From Anthonomus grandis grandis (taxonomy: Eukaryota; Arthropoda; Insecta; Coleoptera; Curculionidae): DNA of 64,000 bases. A model generated the notes under the pieces. That model saw only the letters and a list, made by a program, of their open reading frames with translations. It was not told the origin of the DNA and ran no database searches. A program made the translations under genes and the position numbers. The stretch lies in the NCBI RefSeq assembly GCF_022605725.1, contig NC_065554.1, forward strand, positions 18,557,100 to 18,621,099. Reading direction: 5' to 3'. Positions 57,308 through 64,000 of the stretch are shown piece by piece. The stretch's first letter is position 1; each line of letters starts with the position of its first letter.

Positions 57308-59265
57308 GAAACAATTTGGAAAAAAAACATTAATATTGGTTATTAAAGAGCTATTAAAGTTAGTCAAATTGAAGATATTTCACTGTTTACACAGCGAGTG
57401 TTTTGTTACCATAAAGGCTTTAACCAACCGGAATAAAAATGTTATACTGTTAATGAATTTCTTGGAATATTCTTCAATTTACGAAAAAAAATTGAATTTG
57501 ATTTGATTGGTGAGTGCCTGCTGATGAAGACCGTAATTCAGAGTTTTTTTAAATATTGCTTAACTTATTTAAAAATACAGCTGAAAACCTGCAAATAAGC
57601 ATCGTAAGTCTTAATGTTAGTTCGATAAGGATTTTTACAAAGTTTCCTTAAATTTTTTTCTTGATACCTGTTAGTATATAATACAGAAACATCCGACTAT
57701 TTCGTTAGGATCAAAGATTTTCGTTGACGGCAATTATATGAGGTAGAATTTGTACTGAGATATGCTAAATATAAGAAATGTGCTTATTCAATAGAACTTA
57801 GACTTCTTAACACCCTTCATAAAAATAATCTATGTTAACCATTTGGATACACTATTTCCCGCATATTAAATAGATAAAATCTAGTCTCACCATTAAATGT
57901 TTTAAGGGACATCCTTAGACCATAAACCACAAAGCTTATATCACGACAACCTGAAATGTACTAAGCCATGATCAAGGGTGCACCCACTTAAATAACTAGC
58001 GATAACGCAAATTATTTCCTTTTTATTAATATCCGGTTGCGTATTTTTTGAGTGTTTTTTATCGATTTACTTTAGACCGATTTTTATCAGCAACATAATT
58101 AATATGGATCAAGAGGTTTATTTACTGAACATGAACATTTTGGGAAGAATATCCGGAGGCGAATACTTGGAATGCATGTAATTCTTTTTTATTCGCTAGA
58201 ACTGTTATTAACTAGAGCAGCTGTAGATGCCTCACTTGCTTGCTAATCAATGAGTTGCGAAGATTATTTATTTATGATCTTAGAGTAGGTAAGCAAGGTG
58301 ACCAACATTTTTCCATATAAATTAATCAATTAATTTTACAGGTTTTTCTCGCTACTTTTCATGGTTAGAACATCAGAAATCACCGATCAGTAAGTCTCTT
58401 ATATTTTTTCAAAACGGTTCTAGCTGGTTGCAGGACCACATCTTAGCAATTCATCTGTTAACAGAGCAATTTAAAGAATCCTTATAAGGTAAAATAGCTC
58501 TTTAGCTTTGTTAGCAGTAAAAGAAGGGTACTACTATCAACATTGGACAGAAATTGAAGGTTGATATTGGAAAAAAATCCTAGTTGCCAAATTTCAATTT
58601 CACCTAACCTCTATAACTAATACCGGATAAAAAATGTATAAATATGGGATTTAAATTTTACATTCGTTATTTTTTCTATTTATTGCACCCCAGAAATACT
58701 TTTTTTATATATATTAGAGTGATATAGTAGTATTGTAAAGCAATATTATAGGCAACCACTGAAATTTTAATATATTACAAAAGTAATAAAATCTATGCTA
58801 AACATATGACATTAGACGAATGCTCTTGGACATTTAGCAATGAAAGCTGATTTTTTTTTGTATTAAGAGCACTCGATCTATTGTTCAATGCATTAGTTTT
58901 AAAAACTATGTGACTTACTGATATTGGTTTAAGAGTTTACTGTTTTATTAATTTTAGGACAATTTCAAATGTATCCATTAGTCTCATGTTTCATATGTAT
59001 GTATGCTAGCTATATACATGTATTGTATATAGCTCGAGTATTATGGTCCAACGACCATTGGCCATTTATTGCCTTACATCAATTTCTCTAAATACAAAAA
59101 AATTAAAATTTTACAATTTTTCATTTCTTCATGTTATATTAGCCTATATTTATTAAGAACTAATATTTATATTCTCCGCAGTAATATTGCTCTTATATTG
59201 GAAAAAATGTTACATAAAAATTCGCCAACCATAAAATTTTTATAATGAAATACGTTATTTCCCAC
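57308..59265. other. Upstream of edl-like gene, nothing firm
   Basis: Probably intron or promoter sequence of the edl-like gene plus intergenic DNA. A 25-codon frame at 58104-58178 (MDQEVYLLNMNILGRISGGE) could join a second short exon near 58342, but this is too weak to call. Confidence 0.3.
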
Positions 59266-59850
59266 CTATTGCAAATATTTCCTCAATATTGAGCCAAACG
59301 CAATACCAATATTATGTACTTTTGAGATCAACACAGAAATTACTGATAATGAAAAAATTGAGATTTGAGGTGTATAAGGAATAAAATTATGATTACTTTT
59401 CGAATAAAAGCTTAGCTGTATTACTTTGTTAAAACAAACATCTGCTGAAAAGAGTTGCTCCTTGTTTAAGCATGTTTTAAATAAAAATTTAATTCCGTTT
59501 AGGCTGATAGAGTTAACTTCTCTCGGTAGGTGAGTCAATATACTGAAAAAAAAATGTAAATCAACTACTATTTCCTATAGTATACTTTTACCAGACGGTC
59601 ACGTACAAAACGTCCAAAAAGTCTAAAATTGGTCTGCCGAAATAAACCGTGACTGGGTCAATATAATCATTTTTAAATATTAAGCAGGACCCATCGTCAA
59701 TTTCTATACCATCCAAATAAACAGGCGCATACCAAAAGGACGCGTATTCGCCGGTACAGGATATCCGTATCCTTGGTTACATAAAAGCGCCACTAAATAG
59801 ACACACAACAGGAAAAGGAAATATATTATCGCCCGATTTTCAATTGCCAT
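59266..59850 (-). CDS. Possible secreted-protein gene or recent pseudogene
   Basis: The ATG at 59850 opens a strong signal peptide (MAIENRAIIYFLFLLCVYLV, then ALLCNQGYGYP). That frame ends after 48 codons. In a second frame the same stretch is open: EYASFWYAPVYLDGIEIDDG, then SCLIFKNDYIDPVTVYFGRP and ILDFLDVLYVTV. It reaches a GTAAAAGT donor at 59591. A TTTTTTTTTCAG acceptor at 59543 then leads in phase into a 91-codon open exon (59266-59542). One 1-bp change near 59745 would put all three parts in one frame. It could be a fresh pseudogene, a sequencing error, or a model with a missed exon. I recognise no family. A TATATATCC element at about 59976 is a plausible TATA box. Confidence 0.4.
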
Positions 59851-60500
59851 TATCGTCAACTTTTTTCCGTTTCATTCAATATATGCACAAACTGCAAAAA
59901 TCCTGTGTTTTTCGGAGGCTGCTTTTGTAAAGCGCGCGTCCTCTTGATCATCACGATAATTAGCGAGGATCGGCTCGGATATATAATTAATTCATAGAGA
60001 GAAAAATAGATATGACCCGACCTTATAAATAGATATAATTGCTATAGAACAATTAGGTGATCTTTGACTTCGAAACACTTAAGTTCCTCGTCACACCCGT
60101 ATCGTTATAATTACCGCTGATATCGGCCAATAAAACAATGAGCGGCTCTCACTTACTAAATAAAGTCAATTGACCTTTTGTGGCATCAGCAAGAAGTTGA
60201 GGAAATGAGTAGGTGCCATCATCATCATCGAAACCTGTTTTCGGTCCGCACCCGCATTCCTTCACGTTTCAGAAATTCTATCGCTGAGAAAAGGTGGAGT
60301 TTCTTATAATGCACCTGCATGATGCATTGGGACCAGATTTTTATGGTTCTTTGGGCCTTCCTTATAAAGAGTGTTTTAAAATGATTAAATTTTAAGATGG
60401 ATGCATGGAGAGAATCATCATGATGTTTTCAAAATTAATCAATAATTGTTAGACGTTACATTTTGTGCTGTGTATCCCATCTATTTTTTAATATGTCGTG
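59851..60500. other. Upstream region, nothing firm
   Basis: Probable promoter of the 59266-59850 unit, then non-coding DNA. A CATCATCATC run lies at 60219-60228. Confidence 0.35.
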
Positions 60501-60503
60501 GAA

Positions 60504-61690
60504 TCAGGGCCGTAGAGAGAATATTCGGGCACCAGGGGAAATTTTAGATGCGGGTTCCCTTTAATTTTTTTTTATTTATAAAAATACGTATGATTGTTGA
60601 AAAGTGTATTGTTAAGTTTCTTCTTTCGACTTACTCAGCAATGTTAATAGAGTATCTGGCAAACCTTCCGCAATAGTTCAAAATTCTTTCAATATTAAAC
60701 CCCAATGGCTGCCTAAAAATTGAAGATATCAGATATTAAGACTTTTTCGCGGTTAAGATTCAGATCTGTCACTTTTGTAAGAGCATCGGTTTCCTTAGCA
60801 TCGATAGATTTTTAGCAAAAGCTTTGACAGCATCAATCCGAGCAGACCATCTTGTGTTTAATAAGCAGTGAAGTGAGTGTGGATCTTTCAAAATTTCCCA
60901 ACGTATCGTACTACTACTGATTTTTTATTTAACTACTCCAAATAAAGTTATTGCATTGGTGCGGCATTCAGCGGTATCGGCTCCTGCTAAATTGAGAGTA
61001 TGAGCTTCCCAGGGTGTGCAAAGTGCATACGATTTTTTTTGTAGAATGAGACCATGATCTCCTTTGTATTCACCACACATGTTTGGTCATTGCCATAACC
61101 TTGTCCACGGTATTTAACCAATAATGCTATATTTTTCCAAAGTTACACAAATCAAAGCAGCAATAACTTCACCAGTTTTATCGTGACAATCAACAAAAGC
61201 CAGAAAATATTCTTCAATCTGAGAGGTTCTTCAAGCTACGATACATGCGAATAAAATTAAAAATGAAAGTTGTTTGCTCCACGTGACTAAAATCAGGTAA
61301 CGCATTAACCAAATTAGTATAATAGTTAGCCTCTGTTCTTTTCGTGAAAATAACATCTATAACGTATAGAGCACAGAGACTAATACATTATACACATCAG
61401 GAGACGGGTTATGGACTTGCAAACGCTGATGTGACTGTTAGGACTTTCGCATTTCTTTCAAATGGGTACGGAGCATTGGATCATAGTTGCTGATTAACTC
61501 TAGTATTCCTAAGAAATTTTCATTGCTTTTTTCACCAATCAAAGAGCTGTTTCTACGCAATCTATCTCTAATACTCTTTCACGAAGGAATGAAATGACTG
61601 ATGAGATCTGGTTGGAGTAAAAAACTTCCCAAATTTTTAGAATCCGGGCACCTCTAAGAACTCAGAATATAAGTGATTCTTTCCTCTCCT
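60504..61690 (-). mobile_element. hAT-type (ZMYM1-like) transposase relic
   Basis: Minus-strand fragments: LIGEKSNENFLGILELISNY (61560-61490), VNALPDFSHVEQTTFIFNFI (61315-61250), EEYFLAFVDCHDKTGEVIAA (61218-61159), MCGEYKGDHGLILQKKSYAL then WEAHTLNLAGADTAECRT (61080-60960), and HSLHCLLNTRWSARIDAVKA (60885-60820). These match the DUF4371/RNase-H-like part of ZMYM1-like hAT transposases. CAGGGCCGTAGAGAG at 60507-60521 resembles a hAT terminal repeat. Many stops and frameshifts. Confidence 0.75.
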
Positions 61691-62334
61691 TTCGTCAGGA
61701 CTGAGTGGAATCAACTTCTTCGATAGTAAAGCATAGGAATAATCATTCTGATTTTTCTGAATAAGGTTCAGGCAAAATTTATTTTTTATTTATATACAAA
61801 AAATATGTGAACCACCAGGATATAATAATATCATTCATTTACTCAATAATACACCGTTATCACCACACAAAAACCGTTTTCCGAAATTCACAGGATATCC
61901 CGTTAAAAAATAAAGGGTCCATTTATCAAAGGGCCCTTTAAGAGAGACAGAGAAAAAAAAAACGAAAACACGCGGTACAGGAAGGGGTGTGTTTTCGTAC
62001 GTATGTCGTTTCCGCCACACAGCAGAACATCCGCGTAACTATTTTCGAATCAAAGAGGCCCATTATGGGGTGCGACGCCCCCTTATTTCTGAGATGTGTC
62101 AAAAAGGCATCCATCTCTGGGTATATGGTATGTATATGACGAAAGATTTCGGTAGAAGGCCCTCTTTGATTTTTGAACACAGGAAGTGATAATCTGCCTG
62201 TGTGGCGCCCCGGTTTATAACAAAGAGGTCTTTTTCTTTGGTTTTTAGGGTAGTTTCAAGTGGTAAAAAATCATGCCGACCATTTCCTTTATATTTGTAT
62301 TGGAAAAGTAACTAATTGGAATTTTTATATATTT
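61691..62334. other. Unassigned, repeat-like
   Basis: Both strands have short open frames (61938-62189), but neither has a recognisable domain. Base composition is less AT-rich than the flanks, which suggests an unidentified repeat. Confidence 0.3.
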
Positions 62335-63300
62335 TCAGTTTATTTTACATGTAATTTCAGTTTTACTAACTGTCTTACATATACAACAGCTTTTATAATT
62401 CATGGTAGGATTGTACAACTTAGATGATAGTGAAGGTATGCTTTTGGTTAGAATTAAATGGACTTTGTGAACGGCATTCTTTTTATTTCTTTTACTTCTT
62501 GTCCTAGGTGGATTCGTCTGTGAATATCGTGAAGACCCCAGAGATTTGGACAATTCGTGAGGCACTCTCTCCCGTTGATGTCGACTAAGGAGTGAGGAAC
62601 ACCATGATAGAGAAACGACTCTGAAACCATAGCGGTGAAGCTTTCGCAGCAGAATGCTATGACTAACACAGTCAAAAGCTTTTGACAGATCACAAAAACC
62701 CGCCGCCGAAGATTCACTGCCATTGCTATACTCTGTCCTGAAAAAAATGGTACACATCATCATTTGTACTAGTTTTTTCGCGAATACCGATACCAAGAAT
62801 GTTGTTTGCTATGATAAAAGACAATATACAAGTTTTCACCAGCTTCTCTATGATTTTTGACGTGGTGGATAGAAGTGATATTAACCGAAAATTAGAAGGA
62901 CCTTGGCTGTTTTTAGACATAAGGAAAAAGTCCGTTTCCCATGACTGGTTAATTGCTTTAACTAGGAGCCTCAATGCTGAATCAGGAATATGGAGAAGAA
63001 TGTTTGCGGAAATTCAGAACTATTTTTTTTATTGACTTTATAACTCCTTTTAATTCTGTTAGTTAGTAGGAAAAAACAGAAACTGGAACTACTTGAGAAA
63101 TATTGGATCTACTGATGGTGTCAAGCGTTGTTGAAGGTGTTCTGCTATACTGCAATAAAAGTTGTTAAACGCACTTGGGGAAATATTTGGAGTGGAAGTA
63201 GGTAAATGAAAGTTTTTTTTTGTATGTTGTTTATAATATTTCAGCACTTCTTTTGCGAATTTTGGTACTGGATCAGCCTGTTGGAATAAAATAGTACCTT
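62335..63300 (-). mobile_element. Jockey/CR1-like LINE relic
   Basis: The minus strand reads FNNFYCSIAEHLQQRLTPSV (63170-63100), then SNFRLISLLSTTSKIIEKLV (62895-62840), FFRTEYSNGSESSAAGFCDL, and SKAFDCVSHSILLRKLHRYG (62740-62630). RT motif A is intact. The downstream catalytic part is lost or frameshifted. An upstream block near 63250 (PKFAKEVLKYYKQ) extends it. Confidence 0.78.
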
Positions 63301-63519
63301 GGAGAGTATTACTAAGCGACGAAATATGGAGCGATATTTAGTAAAAAATTCATTGAAATTTGTCGAAGAAACAGTTAGACCCTTAGTAAACTACAGTTTT
63401 TTGAGTTTTATTTTTTTTTTGTTCTGAAATCTCGACTTTCTACTTTCAGGGAAAATTAACTTTCTTTGCTCCTGACATCACGGTTCCCTGGCAGAGTTTT
63501 TAATAATAAGTACTTGCAT

Positions 63520-63900
63520 TCGACTTTGCAGGGGAAGGAATTTTCGTAGGATGAAGGCCTGGTTTGATGCCAATCGACTGTCGCTGAACTTTCGTAAGAC
63601 GAAGGTTACTTTTTACTTCAAAGGCAACCTAAACGATATTTTTATTGCAAGGAACACGTTGTTCAGTATCCTACTAGCAAATTTCTTGATGTCATAATTG
63701 ATAATAAACTTAAGATTTTAAGCTCACAGAGTTGATGTTGCCAGAAAACTATCACCTCCCTATTTTGCTGCTACAGATGCGACTTGGTGGAGTTCGAAAC
63801 AAGCTTGGTAACCTCATACTATTCTTTCGAATATTCTGCTTTTTGTTCTATTTAAATATTTCTATTAGTTTATGAGACTTTAATGCGAGTGCTCACTTTC
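63520..63900 (+). mobile_element. LINE relic, RT palm/thumb fragment, plus strand
   Basis: Reads MKAWFDANRLSLNFRKTKVT (63553-63612) and KFLDVIIDNKL (63678-63712), the post-YADD region of a Jockey/CR1-like RT. It lies head to head with the minus-strand LINE at 62335-63300, so the two are separate fragments or one inverted copy. Confidence 0.7.
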
Positions 63901-64000
63901 AAATGCAACGTGTGATATCAAAACCCAAAATAGTTTATTCTAAACAGAAAAAAATATAATATTTTTTGCAATAAAAAATACAGGGTGAAATCCATTTAAA

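Noticed and set aside
58104..58400. Two tiny plus-strand exons that could encode a 41-residue protein (MDQEVYLLNMNILGRISGGE...)
   Set aside because: The donor is weak, the product is short, no domain is seen and there is no poly-A or promoter support.
61938..62189. Overlapping open frames on both strands of 66-80 codons
   Set aside because: No domain, no splice context and no family resemblance; probably chance in a GC-richer repeat.

Overview
This is eukaryotic, AT-rich DNA, almost certainly from an insect nuclear genome. The genes have short GT-AG introns, and the repeats are a typical arthropod mix: mariner/Tc1/pogo elements, Jockey/CR1-like LINEs, a Ty3/Gypsy relic, Penelope-like relics, a hAT relic and MITEs. 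A beetle or another holometabolous insect is my guess; the sequence does not prove it.

Host genes, left to right. (1) The last two coding exons of an SPPL3-like intramembrane protease run off the left edge on the plus strand (1-2248). (2) A tiny two-exon gene on the minus strand (7457-7727) encodes a 70-residue secreted peptide with the six-cysteine pattern of a CS-alpha-beta defensin. (3) A golgin-245/GOLGA4 homologue fills 21932-51367 on the minus strand. Sixteen coding exons join in phase into a 1603-residue coiled-coil protein with a C-terminal GRIP domain. (4) A two-exon SAM/Pointed-only gene on the minus strand (56127-57232) looks like edl/mae, the ETS-domain-lacking regulator of Yan and Pointed. 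(5) A possible secreted-protein gene or pseudogene lies at 59266-59850 (minus). The host genes share no pathway that I can see.

The rest is mostly transposon-derived. The best-bounded elements are a DUF7869-coding DNA transposon with terminal inverted repeats (TIRs) and an intron (2944-5352), a DD41D mariner (13345-15087), a Tc1-like DD34E element with TIRs of about 140 bp (17152-18691), a second DD41D mariner with TIRs of about 128 bp (39640-41227), and a pogo-like element (44761-47379). All carry disabling mutations. LINE relics occur at 10.8-12.5, 19.5-21.2, 33.7-34.6, 38.5-39.6, 48.6-49.5, 53.5-55.3, 62.3-63.3 and 63.5-63.9 kb. Two Penelope-like fragments meet back to back at 32.7 kb. The golgin introns hold many of these insertions, while its exons remain open with intact splice sites.

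No rRNA, tRNA or CRISPR feature was recognised. Gene calls rest on reading frames, splice sites and motif recognition only. No database search or transcript evidence was available.
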